Positions 26,158-34,720 of a stretch of DNA of 36,503 bases are shown here, one piece after another. A program made the position numbers and the translations under genes. This stretch comes from Pseudomonadota bacterium (lineage in GTDB: Bacteria > Myxococcota_A > UBA796 > UBA9615). Each line of letters begins with the position of its first letter. Position 1 is the first letter of the stretch. Location: the NCBI GenBank assembly GCA_024229515.1, contig JAAESI010000231.1:1-36503 (forward strand), written 5' to 3'. The notes under the pieces were generated by a model. It was not told the origin of the DNA. It ran no database searches and saw only the letters and a program-made list of their open reading frames with translations.

Positions 26158-26730
26158 ATGGCGAAAAGGCGACATACAGAGAGCCAGAAGGGGCCCGGCA
26201 TACAGCGGGCCCTTTGTGGTGCGAAGAAGACCCGGGGACCGGGGGCGTGCAGCAGGCCCGCAGGCTGGGGGACTCCCCACCCCGGCCGGGGCCGCTGCAA
26301 GTGGCACGGGGGCCGCACCCCGAGCCACGTCAAGGCCGCCCAGAAGGAGGAGCTCGAGGAGGCCGCCCAGACCTACGGCCTCCCCGTGGAGATCGGCCAC
26401 CAGGAGGCCCTCCTCGAGGAGATCCAGAGAACAACGGGGATCGTTCGGTGGCTCGAGCAGCGGATCCGGTCAAGGCCGGCCGACGACCTGCTGAAGGAGT
26501 GGACCCTCGAGCTCGAGCTCTACCAGATAGAGCGCCGTCACCTGGTCAAGGTCTCGAGAGTGGCCCACCTGTGTGGGATCGAGGAGCGGGAGATCCTGCT
26601 GGCCGAGCAGCACGGCGCCCTGGTCGCCGAGGCGATCCGCGGGATCCTCGAGGACCTCAAGGTGGCCGATCACCCCGACGTCGGGAAGGTCGTCCGCCGG
26701 CACTTGTCGGTGGTGCGTAGCGCGGCCTGA
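26158..26730 (+). CDS. terS: Terminase small subunit
   Basis: A 190-residue protein that recognises phage DNA and guides the large subunit. The N-terminal Cys/His knuckle ALCGAKKTRGPGAC...GRCKWHGGRTPSH at about residues 20-60 is typical of many phage small terminases. A helical oligomerisation region follows (EIGHQEALLEEIQRTTGIVR, WTLELELYQIERRHLVKVSR, EEREILLAEQHGALVAEAIR). ATG 26158 comes after GAGAGACTAGAGGCC. The first 20 codons are less G+C-rich than the rest and contain a terminator-like hairpin. The stop TGA overlaps the large-subunit ATG. Confidence 0.82.
   Translation: MAKRRHTESQKGPGIQRALCGAKKTRGPGACSRPAGWGTPHPGRGRCKWHGGRTPSHVKAAQKEELEEAAQTYGLPVEIGHQEALLEEIQRTTGIVRWLEQRIRSRPADDLLKEWTLELELYQIERRHLVKVSRVAHLCGIEEREILLAEQHGALVAEAIRGILEDLKVADHPDVGKVVRRHLSVVRSAA
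26188..26215 (+). terminator. Terminator-like hairpin inside the 5' end of terS
   Basis: AAGGGGCCCG (26188-26197), 8-base loop, CGGGCCCTTT (26206-26215): ten pairs including one G-T wobble, the last T residues forming the stem foot and a weak T tract. The motif GGGCCCTTTG matches the foot of the terminator at 15146-15189. It lies 30 bases into the coding region, so it could stop early transcripts unless translation or antitermination prevents folding. Confidence 0.45.
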
Positions 26731-28001
26731 TGGCCCTGCACTTCGCCGACGTCGCCATGGATATCCTCGATCCGCCGGCCATGCCGAGCTCGATCGACAA
26801 GCGGCGGAAGAAGCAGCGACCGCCGGCCTGGGATTGGCGGGTCTGGCTGCTGCACCCGGGCCGGCGCTGGGGGAAGGGCTACACCGCGGCCCGCTGGATC
26901 CGGGACCGCGTCCACCTCGCCAAGGCCCGCTCGATCGCCCTGGTCGGCTCGACGAATACGGCCGTCCGCCAGCTGATGATCGAGCACCCTGAGAGCGGCC
27001 TGCTCGCCGTCGACCCCTCGGCCCGCTACTACTCCGCGAAGGGGGAGGTCCACTGGCCCAACGGCGCGGTGGCCTATGTCATGAGCACCGAGCACCCGGA
27101 CCGGCCTCCGCTCCGCGGTGGGGGCTTTGACACCGGCTGGGCCGACGAGGCCGACAGCTGGGGCGACGAGACGACCAGCAAGAAGGCGAAGAAGGCCTGG
27201 GAGAATCTCAGCCTCTCCATGAGCGCCGGCGACTCCAAGCTGGTGGTGACCTCGACGCCCAAGGCCGGCCGGATCGTCTCCGAGCTCCTCGAGCGGGCGA
27301 AGGAGGACAAGGACGTGGCGGTCACCACGGGGTCGACCTACGAGAACGCGGCCAACCTCTCGCCCCAGTACGTCTCCACGATCGAGCGCCGCTTCAAGGG
27401 GACAACGCTCGAGCAGCGGGAGATCCACGGCCAGGTCCCGGAGGCCGTGACCGGGGCGCTCTGGACGCCGGACTCCTTCCGCTACCGGAAGGCCAAGGCC
27501 GGCCAGCTCGAGCGGGTGATCGTCGGGGTGGACCCCTCCGGAGGTGGCGACGAGATCGGGATCGTCGCGGCCGGCCAGCTGAAGGCCGAGCGATGGATCG
27601 TGCTCGACGATTGGACCACCGTCGGGTCCCCAGCGAAGTGGGCCCGGAAGGTGAAGGAGCTCCACGACAAATGGAAAGGGGACGCCGTAGTGGCCGAGCG
27701 CAACTTCGGGGGTGATATGGTTCTGAGTACCCTCAAGAACGCGGCAGCCGATCTGCCGGTCCGGATGGTGACCGCCAGCAGGGGGAAGCACATCCGGGCC
27801 GAGCCGGTCTCTCTGCTCTACGAATCAAAGCAGGTGCAGCACCGGCGAGGCGGAGACGCCGAGCTCGATCTCCTCGAGGAGGAGCTCCGGCATATGACCA
27901 CGACGGGATTCGAAGGTGAGGGGAGCCCCAACAGAGCGGACGCCGCGGTGTGGGCTCTCACCGAGTTAAGCAAACCACGGAAGACTTGGGGGGTGGCGTG
28001 A
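26730..28001 (+). CDS. terL: Terminase large subunit (packaging ATPase and nuclease)
   Basis: A 423-residue packaging motor protein. ATPase half: Walker A GRRWGKGYT at 44-52, Walker B WADEAD with D139-E140, and a coupling motif region VVTSTPKAGR near 170-180. Nuclease half (RNase H-like): VGVDPSGGG with Asp near 268, VVAERNFGGDM near 320-330, and SPNRADAAVWAL with the last Asp near 409. The VTASRGKHIRAEPVSLLYES segment is typical of HK97-like and gene-transfer-agent-like terminases. Length is at the short end of the family. It ends in a GTGA overlap with the portal gene. Confidence 0.95.
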   Translation: MALHFADVAMDILDPPAMPSSIDKRRKKQRPPAWDWRVWLLHPGRRWGKGYTAARWIRDRVHLAKARSIALVGSTNTAVRQLMIEHPESGLLAVDPSARYYSAKGEVHWPNGAVAYVMSTEHPDRPPLRGGGFDTGWADEADSWGDETTSKKAKKAWENLSLSMSAGDSKLVVTSTPKAGRIVSELLERAKEDKDVAVTTGSTYENAANLSPQYVSTIERRFKGTTLEQREIHGQVPEAVTGALWTPDSFRYRKAKAGQLERVIVGVDPSGGGDEIGIVAAGQLKAERWIVLDDWTTVGSPAKWARKVKELHDKWKGDAVVAERNFGGDMVLSTLKNAAADLPVRMVTASRGKHIRAEPVSLLYESKQVQHRRGGDAELDLLEEELRHMTTTGFEGEGSPNRADAAVWALTELSKPRKTWGVA

Positions 28002-30295
28002 GCCTCTACGACAAGCTGAGACGAGTCCCCGGCCTGAAGCAGCTCCTCCCGGAACAGATCCGATTCCCGGGCCGGTCGACGATCTTCTTCGACTTCAAGG
28101 GGCCGGACCTCGACGTCATGGCTCGAGACGTCGGCGACGGGACCGGGGCGGACGTCCTCATGACGCCGATCCGGTGGCTGCAGAAGGCGCTCCGGGAGGC
28201 GCCGATCCAGGTCCTCGACTCCGACGGGGAGCCCCTCGAGGGCAACGCTCTAACCGACCTCCTGGCCCGACCCAACCCGGCCTATCCATGGGACACGCTC
28301 CTGGACGGGACGGCCCTCTCGCTGAGCCTCGACGGCAACGCCTACTGGCTCGTGGCCCGCAACATCCAGGGGGACCCGGTCGAGCTCTGGTATGCACCCC
28401 ACACCAACGTGGAGCCGAAATGGCCGGCCGACGACTCGACGGTCTGGATCGAATACTACGAGTACACCGTCCAGGGCGCGGTGCAGAAGCTCGCCCCCGA
28501 GGACGTGATTCACTTCCGGGACGGCGTCGACCTCGACAACATCCGGAAGGGCCTCTCCCCGCTGAAGGGCCTCCTCCGGGAGGTGTGGACCGACAACGAG
28601 GCCGCGGCCTTCACCGCCTCGCTGCTCCGGAATAAGGGGATCCCCGGCGTCGTGATCTCGCCAACGGATCCCGACGTCCAGATCGACCGGGACGCGGCCG
28701 ACGCGATCGAGGCGACGATCGACACCAAGGTGACCGGCTCCGGCCGCGGGCGGACCATCGTCATGACCGGGCCCACCCGGGTGGACCAATTCGGATTCAG
28801 CCCGAAGGAGCTCGACCTCTCCCCCCTCCGCGATATCTCCGAGGAGCGGGTGACCGCGGCCCTCGGTGTCCAGAGCGCCGTCGTCGGCTTCGGCTCCGGC
28901 CTGCAGCAGACGAAGGTGGGCGCCACCATGCGGGAGCTCCGCCAGCTCTCCTGGTTCAACGGGGTTATCCCGATGCAGGGGACGATCGCCGGCGAGCTCA
29001 CCAGGATGTTGGCCCAGCCCTTCAACGCCGGCGCGGTCGACTTCAACAACAACGGCGTGGAGGCCCTCCGAGAGAATGAGGACACCAAGGCGGCCCGCCT
29101 CGGGAAGCTCTACCGGGACGGGGTGATCACCAGGGCCGAGGCCCGGGCCCCGCTCGGCCAGGAGACCGACCCCACCGACGAGGTCTATCTGGTCCAGCTG
29201 ACCCAGGCTTTCATCCCGCAGGGGACCGACGTCTCCGGCCTGATCCCGACGATCACCGGCACCGGGACCCGGGCCGTGACCGGAACCGTCACCGCCACCC
29301 CGGAGGAGCTCGAGGGCAACGGCAAGGCCCGCCGGCTGGATCCGGACGAGCTCGAGGCCGCGATCGAGAAGGTCCGCCAGGCGACCGGCGCGGTCCCCGA
29401 CCTATGGCTGACGCCGGCCGGGATCGTGGCGGTGAAGCAGCACCAACACAGCCCCGCCGAGATGGCGATCATTGACGCGGCCCCGAGCGCCAACACCACC
29501 GAGGCCACCCGCAAGCTGGCGACCGAGCTCGACCGACTGAAGCGGACCGCCGCGGCGGGATTCCAGCAGCCCCTCGAGCAGGTCTTCGAGGACCTGGGGG
29601 ACGACGCCTTCGAAGCGGCCAGCCGGCTGATCGGGGCGACCGAGGAGCGGGACGACGGCGCCGGCGAGCTGAAGCAGGACGAGCTCAGCCCCGAGGACCG
29701 AGCTCTGGCCCAGGCGATCGACGACGCGATCGACACCGACCGGGCCCAGCGGGCCCTCTCCGAGACCCTGGCCGAGGGCTACCTCGAGGTGGCGCTCAAG
29801 GTGACCGCGGCCGCCGGCGAGGCCCTCGGGATCGACTTCGAGATCCCGGACGCCGTCCAGCGGGAGGTCATGCAAGCCGGTGGCCTCCGGGCCGGCCTAG
29901 TCGACCTCGACCAGCAGACGAAGGACGCGATCTTCGACGCCCTAGAATCCGGCCGGGCCGAGGGGCTCACCGCCGACAACCTGGCCCGGCATATCCGGGA
30001 GCATGTCGAGGCCGGCCCATGGCGCGATCGCATGACCCGGGCCCGCGTGATCTCGAGGACCGAGGGCGCCAACGCGGCCAACGTCTCGACGATCGCCACG
30101 GCTAAGGCCATGCCGCTGACCGAGCATGTCCAGGTCTTCGACAACCGGACCGGCTTCGATGATCCGATCTGCTCGGAGGCCAACGGCAAGGTGATCACGA
30201 TCCAGGAGGCCGAGGCTATCGGGTTGGCTCACCCCAACTGCACCCGGAGTTTCGTCCCCGTCAATGCTGTGCTACTCGAGGAGATGGGTCTATGA
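27998..30295 (+). CDS. Portal protein fused to Mu F-like minor head protein
   Basis: A 765-residue protein from GTG 27998 (GTGA overlap with terL). Residues about 30-400 are an HK97-type portal: TPIRWLQKALREAPIQVLDS, LLARPNPAYPWDTLLDGTAL, SLDGNAYWLVARN, VIHFRDGVD, and the crown-to-clip region GSGLQQTKVGATMRELRQLS. A linker follows. Residues about 560-765 are a Mu F/SPP1 gp7 domain with the hallmark RARVISRTEGANAANVS near 681-697, CSEANGKVIT near 725 and HPNCTRSFVPV at 745-755. Usually these are two genes; here one chain would place 12 minor head domains on the portal. No internal start with a good ribosome site was noticed between the parts. Confidence 0.9.
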   Translation: MSLYDKLRRVPGLKQLLPEQIRFPGRSTIFFDFKGPDLDVMARDVGDGTGADVLMTPIRWLQKALREAPIQVLDSDGEPLEGNALTDLLARPNPAYPWDTLLDGTALSLSLDGNAYWLVARNIQGDPVELWYAPHTNVEPKWPADDSTVWIEYYEYTVQGAVQKLAPEDVIHFRDGVDLDNIRKGLSPLKGLLREVWTDNEAAAFTASLLRNKGIPGVVISPTDPDVQIDRDAADAIEATIDTKVTGSGRGRTIVMTGPTRVDQFGFSPKELDLSPLRDISEERVTAALGVQSAVVGFGSGLQQTKVGATMRELRQLSWFNGVIPMQGTIAGELTRMLAQPFNAGAVDFNNNGVEALRENEDTKAARLGKLYRDGVITRAEARAPLGQETDPTDEVYLVQLTQAFIPQGTDVSGLIPTITGTGTRAVTGTVTATPEELEGNGKARRLDPDELEAAIEKVRQATGAVPDLWLTPAGIVAVKQHQHSPAEMAIIDAAPSANTTEATRKLATELDRLKRTAAAGFQQPLEQVFEDLGDDAFEAASRLIGATEERDDGAGELKQDELSPEDRALAQAIDDAIDTDRAQRALSETLAEGYLEVALKVTAAAGEALGIDFEIPDAVQREVMQAGGLRAGLVDLDQQTKDAIFDALESGRAEGLTADNLARHIREHVEAGPWRDRMTRARVISRTEGANAANVSTIATAKAMPLTEHVQVFDNRTGFDDPICSEANGKVITIQEAEAIGLAHPNCTRSFVPVNAVLLEEMGL

Positions 30296-31236
30296 GCCCT
30301 CGCACCTTCCGCGTCGTCCTGGCTGGGGCGCTCGCCGTTGTCGCCCTTTCGTTTCTGGTCTCGTCGGTCACCAACGGCACGCCGGCACCGGCACCGCCGG
30401 CGCCGGCGCCCTTCTTCCAGGACGCCTGGGTCCGAGGCCTCTCGCCGACCGGGCCCAACCCGTGGAGGACCTTCAACCAGCACGCCCCGGACACCAACCT
30501 GCAGGCGGGGATCGGTAACTTCGTCGACACCTTCCCCGTCTACAACTTCGGCCGGAATCCCGACGTTGACACCGCGGCGGTGACGGAGGATATCTGGACC
30601 ATTGGCGGGGACTTCGTCTTCCCGTCGGCGGCCGAGCCGGTGGTCCTGGTCTCGACCTCTACAGACGACGACGGCGACCCGGCCGGGACTGGCGCCCAGA
30701 CCGTGATCGTCCAAGGGCTGGACGCAAACTATGTGAGCCTGGTCGAGATCGTCACCATGGACGGGACGACCCCGGTCGCCACCACCCAGACCTTCCTCCG
30801 CGTCAACCGGGCCTACGTCGACGAGGCCGGGACCGGCTTCACCAACCTGGGCGACATTGACGCCGAGCAGCAGACGTCCACCTTGCCGCTGTTTCGGATC
30901 CCGGCGACGAAGGGCCAGGCGACCAACGCGGCCTATACGGTCCCGGCCGGCTTCAGCCTCCTGGTGACCCGTCTCTACGGCTCGATCGGCCGATCTCAGG
31001 CCACGGCCGCCACGCTGGAATTCGTGGTGAGGCCCTTCGGGAAGGCGGCCCGGACGGTGGGCTATGCCGGCCTTCATTCCCAGGGGACGACCTGGTCCAA
31101 CCAGCTCTATCCGATCCCGGCCGAGCTCCCGGAGAAGACCGACCTAAAAATGAGGGTCGAGGTCTCCGCCAACAACTCCGACGTGAACGCCGGCTTCGAG
31201 GGCTACCTCGTCATAACCGGGGATATCGGCCAATGA
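30292..31236 (+). CDS. Virion-like beta protein with N-terminal membrane/signal segment
   Basis: A 314-residue protein in the head operon. The N-terminus has a hydrophobic segment (FRVVLAGALAVVALSFLVSS) and a Pro/Ala-rich spacer (TPAPAPPAPAP). The remainder resembles a structural protein type common in environmental phages: DIWTIGGDFVFPSAAE, STSTDDDGDPAGTGAQTVIV, QGLDANYVSLVEIVTMDGTT, TFLRVNRAYVDEAGTGFTN and a C-terminal beta half. A head fibre or decoration role is likely for the body. The hydrophobic start is unusual for a protein assembled into a procapsid and may anchor it or be trimmed. Confidence 0.72.
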   Translation: MSPRTFRVVLAGALAVVALSFLVSSVTNGTPAPAPPAPAPFFQDAWVRGLSPTGPNPWRTFNQHAPDTNLQAGIGNFVDTFPVYNFGRNPDVDTAAVTEDIWTIGGDFVFPSAAEPVVLVSTSTDDDGDPAGTGAQTVIVQGLDANYVSLVEIVTMDGTTPVATTQTFLRVNRAYVDEAGTGFTNLGDIDAEQQTSTLPLFRIPATKGQATNAAYTVPAGFSLLVTRLYGSIGRSQATAATLEFVVRPFGKAARTVGYAGLHSQGTTWSNQLYPIPAELPEKTDLKMRVEVSANNSDVNAGFEGYLVITGDIGQ

Positions 31237-31267
31237 TCGAACCAACGACCAACGAGGAGAGCGGGCC

Positions 31268-32425
31268 ATGAAGACCGAGCGGAAGACGATCGGCGCAACG
31301 ATTCAGAAGGCGGACGAGGACGGGACCTTCGAGGCCCAGATCGCCACCTTCGGGGTGATCGACCACGACGGGGACGTGGTGGAGCTCGGCGCCTTCGCGG
31401 ACCACCCGGTCCCGATCCTGCCGGCCCACGACGGCCAGCACGTCCCCATGGGCAAGGCGGTGATCGAGGAGCGGGGCAACCAGGCCGTGGCCGTGGGCCA
31501 GTTTAATCTCGAGATCCCCGCGGCCCGCGACTGGCACAGCGCCCTAAAATTCGACCTGGCCAACATCCAGCCCCCGGTCCAGGAGTGGAGCTGGGGCTTC
31601 AGGGTCCTGGGCCCGGAAGGAGCTCGAGCGGACCAGGTGGACGGCCAGCCGATCCGCCGGCTGCTGAAGGTCGACCAGCGGGAGATCTCCCCGGTCCTCC
31701 GGGGCGCCTCGGTCGGGACCGCCACGCTCATGGCCAAGGCCGAGGGCGGGACGGGTCGCCACACCTCGAAGACCTCGACCGACTCCTGGCAGGGCCCCGC
31801 CAACCAGGGCCGGCTCCCCGAGCTCGTCCCCCTCGAGGACGCCCGCCACGCCTTCGGGTGGATCGACCTCGAGCAGGTGAAGGACGCGGGCGGCCGTCGC
31901 CGGCATTGCCACGTCCCCAAGACCGCCGGCCGCTTCTGCCACCACGAGATCGACGAGGACGGGACGGTCGGGGCCGCGTCGGTCCGGGCAGCGGTCGCCG
32001 GCATTGCCGTGCTCAACGGCGCCCGCGGTGGGAGCACCGTCACCGGGAAGGCCCGCGACGATCTCTACGCCCACCTGGCCGGCCACCTCGAGGACGCCGA
32101 CCTCGAGGCTCCGGAGCTCAGGGCGGAGGACGAGCTCGGCGGCATGAAGCTGACCTCGGAGCTCGAGCTCGTGACCTGGGACGTCGAAGCGGTCCTCGGC
32201 CGGGTGGCCGACGTCGTGGCCGCTCGAGCGAAGAATGGGGGCGACCTGGGCAAGGAGGCCAAGGCTCTGGCGCTCGAGCTCGGCGGTCGCTGCTCCGACC
32301 TCGAGGGCGTGCTCGAGCAGCTCCGCGGCATGGCCGAAAACATGCTCCCGGAGGACCGAGCAGCTCGAGCCGCGGCCAAATTCCTGGCGGCCGATGCGTT
32401 GCGCCTCGGCGTGAAGACCGGATAG
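31268..32425 (+). CDS. Prohead protease with long C-terminal (scaffold-like) extension
   Basis: A 385-residue protein. Residues 1-160 form an HK97-type prohead (S78/U35-like) protease: ATFGVIDHDGDVVELGAF, catalytic H54 in ILPAHDGQH, S108 in EWSWGFRVL, and REISPVLRGASVGTATLM. The remaining 225 residues are extra: a Cys/His-bearing segment (HAFGWIDLEQVKDAGGRRRH, then CHVPKTAGRFCHHE), a helical GKARDDLYAHLAGHLEDAD and a long helical end. Part of this may act as the scaffold, since no separate scaffold gene exists. The ribosome site is CGAGGAGAGCGGGCC. Confidence 0.9.
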   Translation: MKTERKTIGATIQKADEDGTFEAQIATFGVIDHDGDVVELGAFADHPVPILPAHDGQHVPMGKAVIEERGNQAVAVGQFNLEIPAARDWHSALKFDLANIQPPVQEWSWGFRVLGPEGARADQVDGQPIRRLLKVDQREISPVLRGASVGTATLMAKAEGGTGRHTSKTSTDSWQGPANQGRLPELVPLEDARHAFGWIDLEQVKDAGGRRRHCHVPKTAGRFCHHEIDEDGTVGAASVRAAVAGIAVLNGARGGSTVTGKARDDLYAHLAGHLEDADLEAPELRAEDELGGMKLTSELELVTWDVEAVLGRVADVVAARAKNGGDLGKEAKALALELGGRCSDLEGVLEQLRGMAENMLPEDRAARAAAKFLAADALRLGVKTG

Positions 32426-32523
32426 GCTACTCCCGACTTCCTACTTCGCCGGCCACCTCGGGCTGGCCCAGGTAGCGGGCCGCGCACCTCTGCACCGGAC
32501 GCTGCACAGAGCGTGGAGCGGCC

Positions 32524-33798
32524 ATGCTGACCCTGAAGCAACTCCGAGAGAAGGTCCGATCCAAGCGGGCCGAGCTCGCCGAGGTCTTCAAACAGACAAA
32601 GACGACCGACGACGGCGAGACCACCTACGACTTCCAGAAGGCGGAGGCCGACTGGCTCGGCTCCGAGGTCCTGGCGCTCGAGGGCACCGCCAAGAGCATG
32701 CGGGTCGTCGAGCTCGTCAACGAGCGCAACACCGAGCTGGACGGGCTGCAGGACGAGCTCACCAAGCGGGAGAGCGCCGAGGCGGCCGCGGCTGCCAACG
32801 AGAAGGCCCTGAAGACCCCCGTCAACCGGCCCGGCTTCCCGGGCCAGGCTCAGCCGGAGCGGAAGCGCCTCGGCGAGGTGGTGACCGGGTCCGACATTTA
32901 CAAGAGCTGGCTCGAGGGCAACAAGGACGGCCAGATCGAGCTCGACATGGGCCTGAAGGAGCTCAAGGCCGACTTCCTGACCACGGCCGGCTGGCCCCCC
33001 GAGTCGATCCGCACCGGCGTGGTCGTCGACGCGGTGACCCGTCCCCTGCAGGTGACCGATATCATGCCCATGGGCAACACGGGCATGGCCGCGGTCGTCT
33101 ACATGGAGGAGACCACCCGGACCCACGCGGCCGCCGAGACCGCCGAGGCCGGGACCTATCCCGAGAGCACCTTCGAGCTCACCGAGAAGAGCTCCACGGT
33201 CCGCAAGGTCGCCGACTCGGTCCCCGTCTCCGACGAGCAGCTCGAGGACGTGGCCATGGTCGGCTCCTACCTCGAGGGCCGTCTCAACTTCGGGATCCAG
33301 CAGCGCCTCGACCAGCAGATCATCTCCGGCGACGGGATCGCGCCCAACCTGACCGGGATCCTCAACACCGCCGGAATCCAGACCAACGCCAACGCCGGCG
33401 AGCCGGTCCCGGACACGATCTACAACTGCATCGTGGACATTCAGGTGACCGGCCGGGCCCAGGCGACCCACGTCCTCCTGCATCCGACCGACTGGTCCGC
33501 GATCAGGCTCCTCCGGACGGCCGACGGGATCTACATCTGGGGCAGCCCCTCCGAGCAGGGGACGCCACGGATCTGGGGCCTGCCCGTCGTCTCCAACGAG
33601 GTCTTGACCGTCGGCACCGGCCTGGTCGGCTCCTTCCTGCTGCCGTGGATCACGCTCTTTGAGCGCCGCGGGATCGTGATCGAGCGGGGCTTCGTCGGGA
33701 CCCAATTCGCCGAGGGCATGCAGACGATCCGCGGCTCCGGCCGCTGGGCCGTCGTGGTCTATCGCCCGGCCGCCTTCTGCACGGCGACCGGCCTCTAA
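32524..33798 (+). CDS. Major capsid protein (HK97 fold)
   Basis: A 424-residue capsid subunit. Residues 1-105 form a charged coiled-coil delta domain (MLTLKQLREKVRSKRAELAE, ELVNERNTELDGLQDELTKR) that the protease should remove. The HK97 core follows: TAGWPPESIRTGVVVDAVTR, PLQVTDIMPM, the E-loop region TAEAGTYPESTFELTEKSST, VPVSDEQLEDVAMVGSYLEG, DQQIISGDG, HPTDWSAIRLLRTADGIYIW, GLPVVSNEVL and a C-terminal beta end. Order and spacing are classic. The gene is flanked by a 98-base gap upstream and a GC hairpin downstream (33813-33836). Confidence 0.95.
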   Translation: MLTLKQLREKVRSKRAELAEVFKQTKTTDDGETTYDFQKAEADWLGSEVLALEGTAKSMRVVELVNERNTELDGLQDELTKRESAEAAAAANEKALKTPVNRPGFPGQAQPERKRLGEVVTGSDIYKSWLEGNKDGQIELDMGLKELKADFLTTAGWPPESIRTGVVVDAVTRPLQVTDIMPMGNTGMAAVVYMEETTRTHAAAETAEAGTYPESTFELTEKSSTVRKVADSVPVSDEQLEDVAMVGSYLEGRLNFGIQQRLDQQIISGDGIAPNLTGILNTAGIQTNANAGEPVPDTIYNCIVDIQVTGRAQATHVLLHPTDWSAIRLLRTADGIYIWGSPSEQGTPRIWGLPVVSNEVLTVGTGLVGSFLLPWITLFERRGIVIERGFVGTQFAEGMQTIRGSGRWAVVVYRPAAFCTATGL

Positions 33799-33812
33799 AC
33801 CGCTCCGGAGCT

Positions 33813-33836
33813 CGGGGGTCCCACCCGGGGCCCCCG
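33813..33836 (+). other. GC hairpin after the major capsid gene
   Basis: A stem pairs 33813-33822 (CGGGGGTCCC) with 33827-33836 (GGGGCCCCCG), loop ACCC, one T-G wobble. It follows the capsid stop by 14 bases and has no T tract, so it is more likely an mRNA-stabilising or attenuating element than a full terminator. It would help keep capsid mRNA abundant compared with downstream genes. Confidence 0.55.
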
Positions 33837-33869
33837 GCCTCGAGCCCCCAACGAGGAGGGCCCTAGACC

Positions 33870-34127
33870 ATGCCGACGATCGTTGGATTCTCCAAGCCGA
33901 TCGGCTTCGCCGTGGTGCCCGGTGGCGCCCCTGGCGTCCCGCTCGGCCCCTGCGGCGGTATCGACGCCGCGGACACCATTATCGTGGCGACCCAGATCAC
34001 CGACCCGCTGACGGCCAACGTCGACCTGACCGCGGCGGCCACGATTCCCAAGGCCGATGCCGTCCAGATCGCGGTGATCGACACCACCGGGGACTTCGTC
34101 CTGGTGGCCTGGCAGGAGGCCAAGTAA
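33870..34127 (+). CDS. Small head protein (decoration-like)
   Basis: An 85-residue protein next after the capsid gene, with CAACGAGGAGGGCCCTAGACC as leader. Gly/Pro-rich start (FAVVPGGAPGVPLGPCGG) then beta-rich with TIIVATQITDPLTANVDLTA and AVIDTTGDFVLVAW. Size and place suit a head decoration or stabilising protein. No family motif. Confidence 0.6.
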   Translation: MPTIVGFSKPIGFAVVPGGAPGVPLGPCGGIDAADTIIVATQITDPLTANVDLTAAATIPKADAVQIAVIDTTGDFVLVAWQEAK

Positions 34128-34131
34128 ACCG

Positions 34132-34377
34132 ATGGCGCTCACGATCCAGGAAAACAAGGACGCCACCCAGGACCGCGTCGTCGCCGATCGGAAGATCTGG
34201 GTCGACGCCGAGGGCCAGGCGGTGGAGGACGGCGACCCGGCCGCGAAGATCCTCTTCTGCACCGCGGGGACCATGGTCTCCAAGGCGAAGGCGAAGGAGC
34301 TCGGGATCCGTTTCAAGAAGCCGGCCGCCACCAAGAAGAAGACCACCAAGGCGACCACCAAGAAGAAGGGGAGCTAA
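34132..34377 (+). CDS. Small head-region protein with Lys-rich tail
   Basis: An 81-residue protein. Residues 1-60 include DRKIWVDAEGQAVEDGDPAA and FCTAGTMVSKAKAKELGI. The end is a Lys/Thr repeat (KKPAATKKKTTKATTKKKGS) that is strongly basic and histone-like, and may contact packaged DNA or the inner capsid. Similar small proteins with this layout occur in HK97-like head operons. Function unknown. Confidence 0.62.
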   Translation: MALTIQENKDATQDRVVADRKIWVDAEGQAVEDGDPAAKILFCTAGTMVSKAKAKELGIRFKKPAATKKKTTKATTKKKGS

Positions 34378-34381
34378 GCCT

Positions 34382-34717
34382 ATGGCCGATGTACCGATCA
34401 CCCCAGACCAGAGCACCGACGCCGGCGTGGCGCCGACCGTCCAGGTCATGGCCGCGGCGGACAACTACATCATCCGGAACAACGGCCGCGTGGCCCTGCG
34501 GGTCTCCAAGGTGGGCGCCGGCGCGGCAAATATCACGATCGTGACCCCGAAGACTATCGGCAGTTTGATGGTGGAGGAGCGGGTCGTCGCGGTCCCGAGC
34601 GGGGAGGTCCGCTACATTGGGCCACTCAACCCGGACACCTACAACGACCCGAGCGGCGATCTCGACGTCTCCACAGACGAGGATACCGACTGCCAGCTCG
34701 AGGTGATCGGACTCTAA
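34382..34717 (+). CDS. Small beta-rich head protein
   Basis: A 111-residue protein with YIIRNNGRVALRVSKVGAGA, ANITIVTPKTIGSLMVEERV and VAVPSGEVRYIGPLNPDTYN. Alternating beta strands and place in the operon suggest a decoration or head-completion protein. No recognised motif. Four bases separate it from each neighbour. Confidence 0.62.
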   Translation: MADVPITPDQSTDAGVAPTVQVMAAADNYIIRNNGRVALRVSKVGAGAANITIVTPKTIGSLMVEERVVAVPSGEVRYIGPLNPDTYNDPSGDLDVSTDEDTDCQLEVIGL

Positions 34718-34720
34718 GCC

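Noticed and set aside
32455..32474. ACCTC-GGGC and GCCC-AGGT inverted repeat before the capsid gene
   Set aside because: Short, bulged and with no T tract; not strong enough to call a terminator.
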